Source: Struthidea cinerea
Lineage: Eukaryota; Chordata; Aves; Passeriformes; Corcoracidae
Length of the DNA stretch: 64,000 nucleotides
Direction of reading: 5' to 3'
Assembly (NCBI GenBank): GCA_013397865.1
Contig: VZTI01002795.1
Coordinates: forward strand, 147,768 to 211,767
A program made the translations under genes and the position numbers. Of this stretch, positions 13,235-25,200 are shown piece after piece (positions within the stretch are counted from its first letter, which is position 1; each line of letters opens with the position of its first letter). A model generated the notes under the pieces. It saw only the letters and a program-made list of their open reading frames with translations, did not search any database and had not been told where the DNA came from.

Positions 13235-14593
13235 CACAGGCAGAGGTCCAATGTGCAATGATCATACAAAAACTATTAAGACAAAAAAAGAAGACTTAAC
13301 ATCTCACTGGATTTTCGCCTTGTGTCACCTGGCAGGAAGACTTCCTTCTGCAGAGATCATGAACTAGAGAAGGGTATAGGTATACTCCCACCAAGTGCAG
13401 CACGTCTTTTTTTATTCTATCTCTCTCCACATCTCCTCATTTTCTTGTAAGCAATGGTGGAGATGTAAGAATCTCCTTCCCTTTCAGCCTCTGCTCCCTT
13501 CAGTGTGGTTGAACACATTGCTTCTAAATTACTTTAACAAACATGTAATGTAACTGGTGTAACACATTATTTTCCAAGCCTCCAGCTGAATACTCATTCC
13601 TACTCATTCTAATGTTTCTATTGAACGTGCTCTGATACTGTGGGTGTTCAGACTTCAAGCATCCGAACAAAAAGGGTGTCTACTTTCCAGGAGGCAATCA
13701 CAGTCTTACTGACATCAGTGAGAACTGCACTTCATGCTCTCCTTGACATTCATTTTGTATTTTCCTCAGTTCCTCTTAGCCCTGGTTATAGCTGTTAAAT
13801 TGTCACAGCCTTACCTTGCCTTCTGAGGGCATATATTTGCAGAGTAATCATCTCACACAAGTGTGCTATTTTGCACCAGCCAGCACTACAGCTCATTCTT
13901 CTTCATTTCCTTATGTATATGGATACTGCCTTGGAGATTCATTTAAACTGTTTAGTTTATCTTAGTTTTTTCCTAAATTCAGATTGGAATGAATACAAAA
14001 TATTATTTCTTCACCTGTTTAATAACATTTAAGGTAGCTTTTGCACCACTATTTAGAAGTCCTTAGCAATTTCCACACATGAAACAGCCCTCTAAGTAAA
14101 ACAAAAATAAATACAGAAATAAAAACAAACACAAAAATTCTTAAAATATTTTTTCTTGTTGCTAAAATTTGCAGAGTCCCATTACTTCCAAAAAGGTGGG
14201 GATTTTTAGGATTCAATGGGATTTTAGTTTCAAATCTGTTCCAGATATTACAGGCCATCCAGTTCAAATACTATTGCAATTTTTTTTTCTTTAAAATTTT
14301 GTCTTTCCCTAATTATCATCCTTCTTTGACATAGAGCAAAGGAAATAGCACATGGGAGAAATCCCTGAAAGACCATCTGACTTAACTTTTGTGGTTTGAG
14401 TTACTGTGTATTTAATAAATTACTTGCGTAACTACTTCACCTGTTAGAAAAGTTAAGTTTTAAATAAATGGAGTTGTACAAGAATAACATGATAAAATCT
14501 GCAGCAAGCTTCACTGGATGTCTTGATCACAGAAACAGTGCTGTGTACTTTGTTCCCAGGTTTTGCGGGCTTTTTTTGCACTCCTTTTCTCCT
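13235..14593. other. Intergenic, nothing recognised
   Basis: AT-rich sequence with no exon or classifiable repeat. Confidence 0.4.
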
Positions 14594-14690
14594 GCATATT
14601 TGGGGTGTTCTGCCCTGAAATGGAGAAAAAACATGTGCCAACATTTGCATGTTTCTTCTCCATTTCAAGTGTCTGTAGTTTCAAATATTC
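14594..14690 (+). other. 97-nt stem-loop (inverted repeat), possible small-RNA precursor
   Basis: Arms 14616-14635 and 14648-14667 pair over 20 bp with one mismatch around a 12-nt loop (14636-14647). Below an internal loop, 14594-14608 pairs with 14675-14690 through UA, three consecutive G-U wobbles and an eight-of-nine Watson-Crick helix. The wobbles favour folding of the plus-strand transcript. Size and shape resemble a precursor microRNA, but a small palindromic transposon remnant or chance inverted repeat is also possible. No name can be assigned. Confidence 0.45.
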
Positions 14691-17355
14691 ATTGAAATGT
14701 GGTTTAGAAAATACTGAAAGAAATCTCAACATGCATCTTAAAACAGAATTTCAGACAAATCTCTCTTGGGGCAATGGGAAGTACATCAAACAGCATGCTT
14801 TAAAGTATGATTCATCATTTGATGTAGCTGGTGCATCATAACATGTTTCCCATCTGACAAAGGCAGATAAAGCACCGTTTACAACTACGTGTCAAGTGTT
14901 TTGTCACTGGAGCCACAAATTCCCTAAATTTTGCCTTTCATGAAGCAGCTAAGGCAAAGCAATACTGAGAAGCATACCTGTCACAGTTCTGCCCACCCGA
15001 GGCCTTTCTACATGGCTTCTTCTCTGAACACAAATTTAAGGCATGGCAAAAGGAACCTCACAATTTCTAGAGTCCTTTTTTCCCTTTTTTTTGTTTGTAT
15101 CGTTAATCTGACATAAACTGACAAGTTTCATTTTCTCAGGCCTAACTTGCTTATAATGTATTTAATTCTATATTTTGATGAACTTATGAGAAGCTGAGAG
15201 CTTCCTACCTAATGTGTGCACATCTACAATATTACCAGAAAGTAATATGGGTACATTAAAAGATTTGATATGTTCTTCCTCATTATAACATTTAAGAGTT
15301 TTATAGTGGTCTTATAGGGGAAATTTTCTTCCTTCCTTTGTCCATAAGGAATAAAAACACAGCCAGAAATCTCCACAAGTCATTGCAACTGAGTAATTGT
15401 TTATCTAAGTCCCACTGAATGCACCTGAAATAAAGCAGAAACAGGCAAAATTACACAGAAAAATGACTGCAAAACAGGTAATTGACCCTAAACCTTCCTG
15501 CTCAAAGAAGTTACTTTTTGAACATGGTGCAGTTCTAATTATGACTGCAATGAAGCCAGACCAAGCACAAATTAAATATACTCTTTGTCTTTGCTATTTC
15601 TATATTCAGTCCTCTGTTCCTCTTTAGTCCAAACAAAATCAGTCTTCTTTTCTCCTCCATTCTGTGCTGCAGACTATAATTAAACAATGAAAATCTGACA
15701 TTTATCTATGGAGGAAAATTGTTTAAAGAACCACTTAGCACATGGAAATTTTTGTTTCACTCATGCAGAATTAGCCCTTAATATTCCTTTATTCTATTTA
15801 CTCTTCCTTCTATGCATTTTAATGCTCTTGCTCTCATTCCTATGCTCATTCATTTTGGACTTCATTTATTGGTTTGACAAAAGCCAGACTTACCTCAGCT
15901 GCTATTGGACAATACTGCAGGGTCCAGCGAGACCACTTGTCTACTTGTATTTCCACAAAGCATGTTTGGAGGAAAATTACTGAGGAAACCACATGCATAA
16001 TTAAATGATAGTGACAAAAAAACCCCCCAAATCTGGCATATTCTTAACGTTAAAGGGAAATTTTTTCAGTGGCTCTTTTCAGCTAGATAAGAATTCCTTC
16101 TTTTCCCCTTCTCCGTAGCAGCTCTCTTACACGGATACAGTGTAGTATGTTACAGAATAACAAGGCAAACTGCTACAAAGGTTAAAAAAAACTTACCTAG
16201 CTTTTGAAATCACACCCAAGGGCACCACAGCGTGAAAGCCACGCTCTTCCCATTGTGACACGGATAGACGCAGCTGTGTGTGAAAAATGCAGGTTTGTCC
16301 CTCCTTCGTCCTTAAAAGCACTTTTTTTTCCATGGGTATTTTGTGCTGAGTCTCCAAAAACCCTCCAAAAAACTGACTTCAGACGGTACCTCTAAGCACC
16401 AGGAGAAAATCTGAAGCAAAGGATAGTGGCCCTCCCAGGCAGAAAACGCACCAATGGACCAATAAAAGATCCACACAGCAACATCAGTGCTGGCTCATCT
16501 GCAGGACAGCAACAGACCACTTAACAAATACACACTTGGAACAGGAAGGAAGCATTGCGATGACCTTTCCGTTTTTTCCTTTCCAAACTGACTGGGAAAA
16601 GTGTAGAGTATCGTACAGGTCACTGCCTCTTTGTTTTGACTACCACAGTTCTGGTGCACGATGAGCAGAGAGACAAAGTTCCCAAGCTCAGTTACGGAGA
16701 CGTGTTTCAGCTGGAAAGGGTGGTTCAGGGCAGCTGAGTCAACCTTCACCCACAGCCACGGACCTCAGAGAACAGGGTGTTCAGCAGCAGGTGTAACAGC
16801 AGATCTCTTCCCACTTCTGTGGCCTAACACAAAGCATGTCATCCTCTCCCCCAGGTTCAAGAGGCCATAGTTTCACCAGCTGTTTATTTAATCCTGATTA
16901 ATCCTGGATTCAAGCCATAGCCTTTTGTGTAGATGTAATGAAAAGCTGAAGGATGTACTGCAAAAAAAAGGAAAGCGTAATTTGAAAAGTAGGTGCTTCT
17001 ACTCCTCCATCTGAGGCAAACCAGATTACTGAAGTTCTAACTAAATGGAAATATTTATTTATAAAAAGAGCAAATTATTTAAACTTACTGCTATTTTTCA
17101 AAGTATAAAGACATGACCTTCCTCTCTTTTCCTCTCCAAAGACTTATTCTTGCTGTCAGAAAAAAAAAAGTCATGGCAAACCAGAATTCTAAAATAATGA
17201 ATAAACCTATCATACAAGCTTCACTAGCAAAGTCTTTCAACAGAATTAGGTATTTGGATATCTACACCACAGATTTACCCCAGAGAAGCTACATATACTT
17301 TACGTTCAAAGATGACTGGATTTCTACTATCAAAACATCAAAAGTTTATAACTGT
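14691..17355. other. Intergenic, nothing recognised
   Basis: No exon or classifiable repeat was seen. Around 16200-16290 there are a few more CpGs than in the surroundings, but not an island. Confidence 0.4.
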
Positions 17356-17825
17356 AAAATCATAGACTCATCAAGGTTGGAAGAGACTGCTAAGATTGTC
17401 AGGTCCAAGCATCAACCCAGCACTACTACTGTAACCCTAAACCACTAACCCACATCACCCAGGACCAAATCCAGATGCTTCTTAAACACCTCCAGGGATG
17501 GTGACTCTACCACCTCCCAGGACAACCTATTCCCATGCCTGACATGCCCTGACAGTGAAAAAAATTTTCTAATATCTAATCTGTATGCCCCCGTCTCATT
17601 TCCTCTGGTCCTCTCACTGCAGGCACAGTAGAAGGGACCAACACCCACCTCATTACAGCTTCCTCTCAGGGACTTGTAGAGTGATGAGGTTCCCTCTGAG
17701 CCTCCTCTTCTCGAGACTAAACAAACCCAGCTACCTCAGCAACTTCTCATAAGGAAGGTTTTCTAGATCCTTTGTGGGCTTTGTTGCCCTGCACTGGACA
17801 TGCTCCAGCACCTCAATATCCTTAA
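17356..17825 (-). mobile_element. CR1 LINE 3' fragment, antisense
   Basis: The left end AAATCATAGACTCATCAAGG is the antisense CR1 3' terminus. It is followed by the antisense GGTTGGAAGAGAC block, the TTAAACACCTCCAGGGATGG block near 17485, and GACTCTACCACCTCCC. It runs to a CTGGACATGCTCCAGCACCTC block near 17815. It is 5'-truncated. The open frame 17113-17448 reads partly into it and is not a gene. Confidence 0.92.
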
Positions 17826-20800
17826 CAATAAATACCAACATTAATACTCAATTCGTGTTCCTATTTGTGCTTTGTGTTAAGTAATTATTTTCTCATAAAA
17901 CTAAAGATCAAAGATTTGACAGCCTACCAAACTTCAGAGTTTAGGGTTGAATTTTGCAAGTCGTTTGGAAAGAGTTATCTAAAGCTGGGAAGTATTAGGA
18001 CTCAGCTCTTCCTGTAAGTTTGTCAGCCTTTATTTTTAGTTTTCAATTGTCAATATTTCTTTTCCTTTTCTAAAGGAAGTTTAAAGAACTGCCCGTACTT
18101 GAAGCTGTATTTACAAGACCAGTGTGATACAAACAGGGCTGATAATTTTATGCAGCATTCAGACTGTTTCAGCTCCTTCAGCTGGCAGGACCTCTACGAA
18201 AAAGAGTAAATGCTTATGCCACTGAAGTTGCCACAGGTTTGCTGATCTCATATTACCTGAAAAACTGAGAACTCAGCTCCTTAGGGAATGTACAAGCCAC
18301 TTTTCCATAAGAAACTTTTAATGCTACTTCCAGATCAAGTCTTTGTAAAATCACTTTGTGGTTTAAAAGCACTCCCTGTAAAATTAGCAACTAAATGCTT
18401 CCTGCACTGAAGTGCACAGGAACAGAGAAGGGGATTAATTTGCCCCTGCTAAATCAGAAAAATCACCTTGTTTCACCTGAAACCATAAAGAGTTTAACAC
18501 AAATCCTACCCACACAAACAAAATCAATTCATAGATTAAATCTGTCACCTGCGTTTTATGAACATCAGGCTACAGAAAACATACCAATACCATGCTTGAT
18601 CCCTATGCTGATCTTGCAGGAAAAAAACAACTGAAGAAACCTTTTATTTTGAAACTGTTAAATAACACAGAAGGGAAGGTGGTTAGCAGAAGACCAAAAC
18701 TTGGTTTTTAAACCAGAAATACTCTTTGGATGTATTTAGTGCTCTCAATAAAGCTACAGTGTATATGAAGTGAACACTTCATGAAAGAGAATACCAAGGC
18801 AGAAGGCTCTAACAGATGCATCTCTGGTAGATGATGCCAAAAGCTGAAGTGCTTAGAATTTTGGTACGTGGAATCACTGAGGTGACATCTGTTCTGCCAA
18901 ACTCTGTATCTATGTGACTACTTTGAGCAGATCTGAAACTCGCCTGTAAAACACCGGGTCCTGCTAAGCAGTACCGCTGGTGTCTCTGCACAGGTCACGG
19001 ACGCACCTCCGCACGGCAACCTGCACTGGTCAGACCACACTGACCTCTTCGCTCTGGCAGCTGAACTGTAACAGATCTCAACAAGCACCAAGGCTTTTCC
19101 AAGAGCACCTCCTGTCTGCCTGCAGAAGACCTCTATGGATTTTTTTGACACACACATGATTAAACTACAGTTTAAAGAACTATTACCTTTAAGGCTTATC
19201 TTTTGTGATTGATGACACATACTCTGGAAGGAAAGGCACATGCATTTCTTTTAAAATTCTGGTGTTGCAGTAAACCTGAAAAACTTTAATGTGATTGAGT
19301 TGTGTTATTGTGAACTTATTAAACTACAGTTTCTGTTGCAAACAATCAACCTTTTCCCCTCCTAAGCCATTAAGTGAAAACTCCTGTAATGACTTGAAGA
19401 GTTTCAGCTAAGACTTCAAATTTTGCAAAGAGAGATTGCAACAATCATTCCTGTCTTTTTGTTTATTATTGATTATTGGTACTAATTAAAAAAAGATAAT
19501 GAGCACAAACCCGGCAATATCAAGAACAGTTTCATACTCAGAGTGAAATTAAAAAGTAAATGGAAACAGGGGCGATGGCTGGGTTCTGGAATGCGAACCA
19601 ACAGGTAACCATGAAAAAAGGGGAAGAGGAATAGTCACTACGACCAACTAGCACAAAGAAGCCTTTAATTACCAGCTGCTCATTAAGCAGTTTTGTGAGA
19701 TTCTTTCAAGATTGAAAAGTTGAATTTGAAGAAAGCAAACACCTGCTGGGCCCACACAGCAGCCAAGTCTGAGATACTTTTAGACTCAGTAACATATTTG
19801 GATTCCCATCTATCCTGGTCTAGACACCCCCTGGATTCCTATTTAAAATCACTTTGAATAAGAGCAAGGAATAGGCCTGTCAGCCTCTTATGTCAGTAGT
19901 GTTTTTTGTATCATCTTGATTTTCTTTATCTCAGTTATGCAGAATTTGGTTTGTCTTTGCTGCCCAGGAATGCACAAGGACAGAAGGAACATGGAATGTT
20001 AATGCACAGACCATAAAGATACGGCACAGGAGTGTAAGAAGAACCATTCTGAAGACAAATAAATTGTACCAACTATTTTTTTCACCATGTACTTTATTTT
20101 CACCAGTTGTGTATGTTATTCAAGTGACTCATTCTGCATTTTTATTATGAGTATTCAAGACGCATGTAAGATGAAGTACACAAATGCCCATTGAATTGCA
20201 ATTGATCCTGTAAGTTGACACTTCCCTACTGTATTTCGACTGATGCATTACTAAAAATAAAACCCTGAAACACATGACAGCAGAACAATACCAAAGCAAC
20301 AGTCACATGAAAAATTCCTCCACTTGTGGGTTTCTCAAACAGGATATAGAAGACCACCATCTATCACTGACATCATCGAAGCCTTTTACTACATATTCTG
20401 GATGGTAATGGGCAACACTCTTTTACATCAGTAGTGGAAGAGTGAAAACTTACCAGGCCTCAGTTCTATAAAATCAATCTGAAGGATAAAAGCTCTAAGG
20501 CTACACCCACAGCCTAAAGCAGTGGCTATGAGAGGTGAACTCCCCCCAATTCCAGCATGCCATGGGATGTATACCTTAACGGTTATATAATTTGCCAGTC
20601 TTGCCAGGCCCCTGTTTAATTCCTTCTGCTTAAAAGTTAGTCACTTAACCTGAGGCAATACTCCGCTTTCTCTTTACAGTTGCAACTACCTTGTATTTTC
20701 TCTCTCTGGCACATGCCTCTCTTATGCCCCTTATGGGAACAAGAAGTTAATGTAGGCAGGCGGCAGAAGAATGGGAAACCAGACATAGAATATAGCTTGT

Positions 20801-21680
20801 CCTTAGGGAAGTAAACAAAACCAGGGGCCTAGAACAGGACATCCCCTACAGACTGAGACATTTGTTTTGTAGTGCAGCCACTAGACGACAACAAATGGCA
20901 AGAACTGCAGTCATCTCATTCCATCTCTCATTATGTGTCTGCTGCCTTTTAGCTACAGTGCAGGGAGTATCAGCGCAATTCAAAGAGGTTTACTGACATC
21001 TGTAATTGCTGCCGGCTGCCCTGCCCATGGCAGCCAGAGGCAATAGTTTTAAAGAAAAGCGTACTTGTCACACTGACATGCTTTGTGAGAAAGAGACTGC
21101 ATGAAGGCACTAGTTTTCTGGTTTACTCAGCCAGTGAAGCTGTATCAGTACCCACACAGATAGGCAATTCTGACATCTTAGAGACTGAAAATAAACAGGA
21201 GCACTGGGACTCACGAGCTGAGGTGTACTGCTGGACTGCCTCACTCCTGTGTGAGGTACTTAGATCCTAGGGTGGTGCCTGTTACCAACTGCATGAAGAG
21301 AACCTTCTCTGTATCACTGCAGTTGTACCTCCTTCCAGTTAAAATGGAAGTGAACAGATCATTGTGATGAATTCCACAAGAAGCAAGTAAGTATCCCTTA
21401 AAAAAAATGCAAATTATTATGGTTTAGTACTCAAACTTTTCATACATTCAATCTAGGCAAGTTCACTTGCAACTAAACAGCAAGGCCCTTTTCTATGGAA
21501 AATGCCTCAGTCACTCAAATGATTACAAGTTAAAACACAAACCATACATTCAGAAACTGTATGATCTAAACCAACATCCTTAGATTATGTTGTGGCTGGA
21601 TTCTCTTGTGCTGAGAACTAAACCCTAACATTCCGGCTCATTCCAAAGTGTGGAGGAGAAGAAAAACACTACACATGCTC
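17826..21680. other. Intergenic, downstream of LYRM7, nothing recognised
   Basis: No exon was recognised. A mildly CpG-enriched patch lies near 18950-19060. No CDC42SE2 coding sequence, the expected next gene, was found. Confidence 0.4.
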
Positions 21681-21684
21681 TCCC

Positions 21685-22134
21685 ATCTGTAAAACACGAA
21701 TAATTTATTCAGATAAAATTTTAAGAACTCTCTCAAGCATCACAGTATACCAGTGTACAATTAATGACAACTTCAGAAATCACGCTTTTGGTGAAAAGCA
21801 TACATTTAATGTTAAATGCCACAAGATGTTTTTCCATTACTTCAAAGAAGCTTATGATTGACAATAAGCTTAAAAATAAATATTATCAGTATTAAGTACT
21901 CCATTTAATTCTTATGTAGCTTTGAAAAACTCTGGATTGCTGGGAAACAGTCTCTGTCTGATAGCTGTCATAATCAGAAACACTCCTGGCTGAAGTAACA
22001 CAATTCAGCAGTGTACTTTTAAGTTCTGTGGAAGTATTAGTATCTTTCACAGAAAAAGTGCATGATGGTATCACAGCATTCAATAAAATCAGTGGGTTGA
22101 TTTTATTCTCTTTTTTCCTGGTAACAGTATTTCC
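21685..22134 (-). other. LYRM7: LYRM7 3' untranslated region (probable)
   Basis: This follows the LYRM7 stop codon on the minus strand. AATAAA (minus strand) occurs at 22102-22107, only about 28 nt past the stop, and again at 21704-21709, where a GT-rich segment follows as expected for a cleavage site. I favour the distal site, giving a 3' UTR of about 450 nt, but the end is inferred. The 63-codon minus-strand open frame at 21892-22083 lies inside this UTR and is probably not translated. Confidence 0.55.
21704..21709 (-). promoter_or_regulatory. LYRM7: Polyadenylation signal AATAAA, LYRM7 distal candidate
   Basis: AATAAA on the minus strand is followed downstream by a GTGTAGTGTTTTT-type GU-rich element near 21670, which makes it the better of two candidate signals. 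Confidence 0.5.
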
Positions 22135-22211
22135 TCAGGATTCTTGCTTTTTTGTTGGTTTATCTAAGTAAGGAGTGTTGTCTTGTAGCAGATCTTTCCT
22201 GGGTACGAGTA
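22135..22211 (-). CDS. LYRM7: LYRM7 coding exon 5 and stop
   Basis: This 77-nt exon is bounded by a TTTCAG acceptor. It encodes V82 to S106, including VPRKDLLQDNTPYLD, then TGA at 22137-22135. Confidence 0.96.
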
Positions 22212-25200
22212 CTGAAATAGAAAAAAAAACCCAGTAAGACTATAATCTTATGGAAAATTTCAAATGGAATATTTCAAATTCTAAAGTTGTTTTTACATTT
22301 ACAAACAAAGAATGAGGTTACTAAAATGAGGATCTGAACTTCTGGTAAGTGTACAAGCAGCATCTTTATATCTAAGACAAAATCATACTAAGATTTTACT
22401 TTCGGCTGGTCACAATAATGTTTTCCCATCTCATTTTATAAGCATTAAAAATTTTGATATCATTAAGAAGCCATAAAAAATTGAAGTCTTGCAGTAACTT
22501 TTAGCAGGGGGGTGAATGGCATTTTTTTCAAGCCTGAGTCATATTATGCTTACTTCAACTATTTCAAAACTGAATACCGGATTTAACTTAGCTCTCTCTC
22601 CTAACTCTTGGAATCTGACCTGTAATATTTATCTTGTCACATCTACTTTAAAGGCCAACAGGAAAAGAAAGTACTGAGTGAAAATTACTGCCACTATATC
22701 GTCACAGAACTGACTATTCTGTGTCCTTCCTTACGCGGTCCCCTGTCCTATGCAGCTGCAGGCCCATGTTTTCTCTCCTCTTCCTTCTGTTGCTGATACA
22801 CTTGTCTGTCCTAACTCCATCCCTACACACTCGCACAGGATTAGGATATAAGGTAGTATTTGAATATGAATCCATGTAGCTTTTGCAATGGAAGTTCTGC
22901 CTTACAGTCCCTGCTGAAGTTCTCTGAATGGCTCTTCCGAGGTTGCCACAACGTGTTTGGATTCCCAAAAGTCCCTCAGTCAATGCTTTTATAAAACAAC
23001 AGCCTAATTATGACAGAAGTCTTGCACAGATAAGTCACTGGTTAAACTATAAGAAGTGAACAATAAATGATGAGGTCATCCATTAGAGTGATGTCAAACA
23101 TGGAGTTCTACAGGTATTTTTGTTGACATGTCACAACATATTTGTAAGTTACCTGGGAAGAAAAGGTTTTTAATTACATCATCCTGAACAATTTCATTAA
23201 GAAAATGGCTTACTGTGAAAAATGGCAAAACATGCTTAAGAGTTGACTGAGTAACCACTAAATTGACAGATAAAATTACACCTAGAGACATGCAATGCAT
23301 GCAGGTCAAGAAAAGTACTAACTTCACAAAGTAAGTGATAAGTACAAAACTGATTATGACTACTCTGAGTTGAATGAGTACAATTTTGTAAAAATAAATA
23401 CACAATATGTACACTTGGCAGCCAAAAATTAAATTTAGAATTAGCAGTGACTATTAGCAGGAATCCAGTTGAAGATGAAAGAGAAAACATTATTGTCCCA
23501 TTGTTGTGTGTATAAATGCCTCCTTGCCCACAGCTTTACAATGGTGCTCAGCTCTGACTGATAGCAGGGCCTTAACCATCTTGAGAGATAGAATTGAAAA
23601 GGGTGCAGTCAACAGCAACAGAATAATCACAGGCATCCACCTGTTGTTTCCGAGAGAAGCTGCTTCATGGGGGAAGTGAACAAAAAAGAGGCAATAAAGG
23701 ACGTAAAAATTCATGAACAGCTTGGTGAAAATGAAAAGTAATTGAAGAGAAGCCCATTGAAGATAATTAAACCAGAAAACATCCCTGGCTCAAGAAGTGC
23801 TGCCAGGTGTGAAGAGCTGAAAGAGGTGCAAGTTCACTTTGTCTGTTCCTATTCTTCAACTGTTATCTGCCTGGAATCATTGTGGAAGACCTGACGCTGG
23901 TCCAGACATATCTTTGGTCTTGATCCTAACTCCTGTTTTAAAGCCAAATGTTTTACCAAACCTAAACCAAAATTGTTTCAAAACTTTACAGACAACATTA
24001 AACAGAAGTAAAAGGAAACAATGCACACAGATGAGTATTTCCCATATTCTCTGCCACACAGTTGTATACTGAGCCTACCTACTACTTCTCTTTTTGACTG
24101 TTCGATAAAAGAACTGCTAAACCAGGAATCAAGATTTCAGAATTTCATAGACTTTGCATCAAGGCCATCACTGTGTCACAAATCTTACACAGAATAACCT
24201 GAAACTGAAATAGGTGGAAAAAAGTTTTGGAAATGAACACTCAATCCTTGAAGAAAAAGCTATTCTAAGGTCAGTGTACATACAGCACTTGCTAATTCTC
24301 CTCAGGCAGCTTCTCTCTACTTGGTAGACAAGCACCTACAGATAGATACTGTGGCTACTGCCTTCAGACATACGCTGACCTTCCTAATAGCTATAGCTAG
24401 TTAAGGGCATCAAAAGTAATCTCTGCCTCTTTTCTACTAGCCTCTATGCTTCCAAACATTTGTGTAGAAACTCTGTACCTTTGAAACCTCCACCTGTCCT
24501 AGGAGTGACATTAACCAACAGCTTACATTAAGAGTTTCGGCAAAGAATAACAGACATGCTATTCGCCTCACTATCCCTTTCCTTATTTTAACATTCTATA
24601 TTTATTTCCTAAACTATAACATATTTAAGTATCTTTTAGCATGCAGGCTTACTCACCTATTTTGTCAGAATCTGTGTGAATTGCCTGAATAACAGAAGTT
24701 CTGAGAATCACTTCAACATCTGAAGCTATTTTCAGAAGCTAGTAAAAGGAACAAAGAGAGAGGAACAACAGAGTAATTTAAATTATATATGACTATTTCT
24801 GAAGATATTTTTCATACTAGACAACTATTCAAATAATAGTCATTCAGTTCTACTTTTCAGTTACTTATGTACTATGTATACATTGCTTTTGCCTTGGGCA
24901 TTCTGGAATAACTTACAGATTGATATGTAAGTGGCCTTGACATGGAGCACATGGAGAGGGAAACTTCAGCTCAGTAACATACACCAGTACACACACCTAC
25001 GTACCCAATTAAAACTGCAAATGAGTAAGGTGAAATGCAAGTACAAAAACAATTAACTAGTTTCCAATGATCAAAGACACTGCAAATGCCTCAATAACAT
25101 TTGCCTTCCCTGAGTGAAAGGGCAATCTCATTCTTTCAACAGTACTGCTCCTGAAATAAGGAGACAAAAACAAGGGCAAAACACGACAAGAATTAAGAAT

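Noticed and set aside
1..21680. Search for CDC42SE2, the expected next gene beyond LYRM7
   Set aside because: No stretch matching its short, cysteine-rich N-terminus or CRIB region was found on either strand. It probably lies outside the window.
21892..22083. 63-codon minus-strand frame just after LYRM7
   Set aside because: It lies inside the inferred LYRM7 3' UTR with no independent promoter or conservation evidence.
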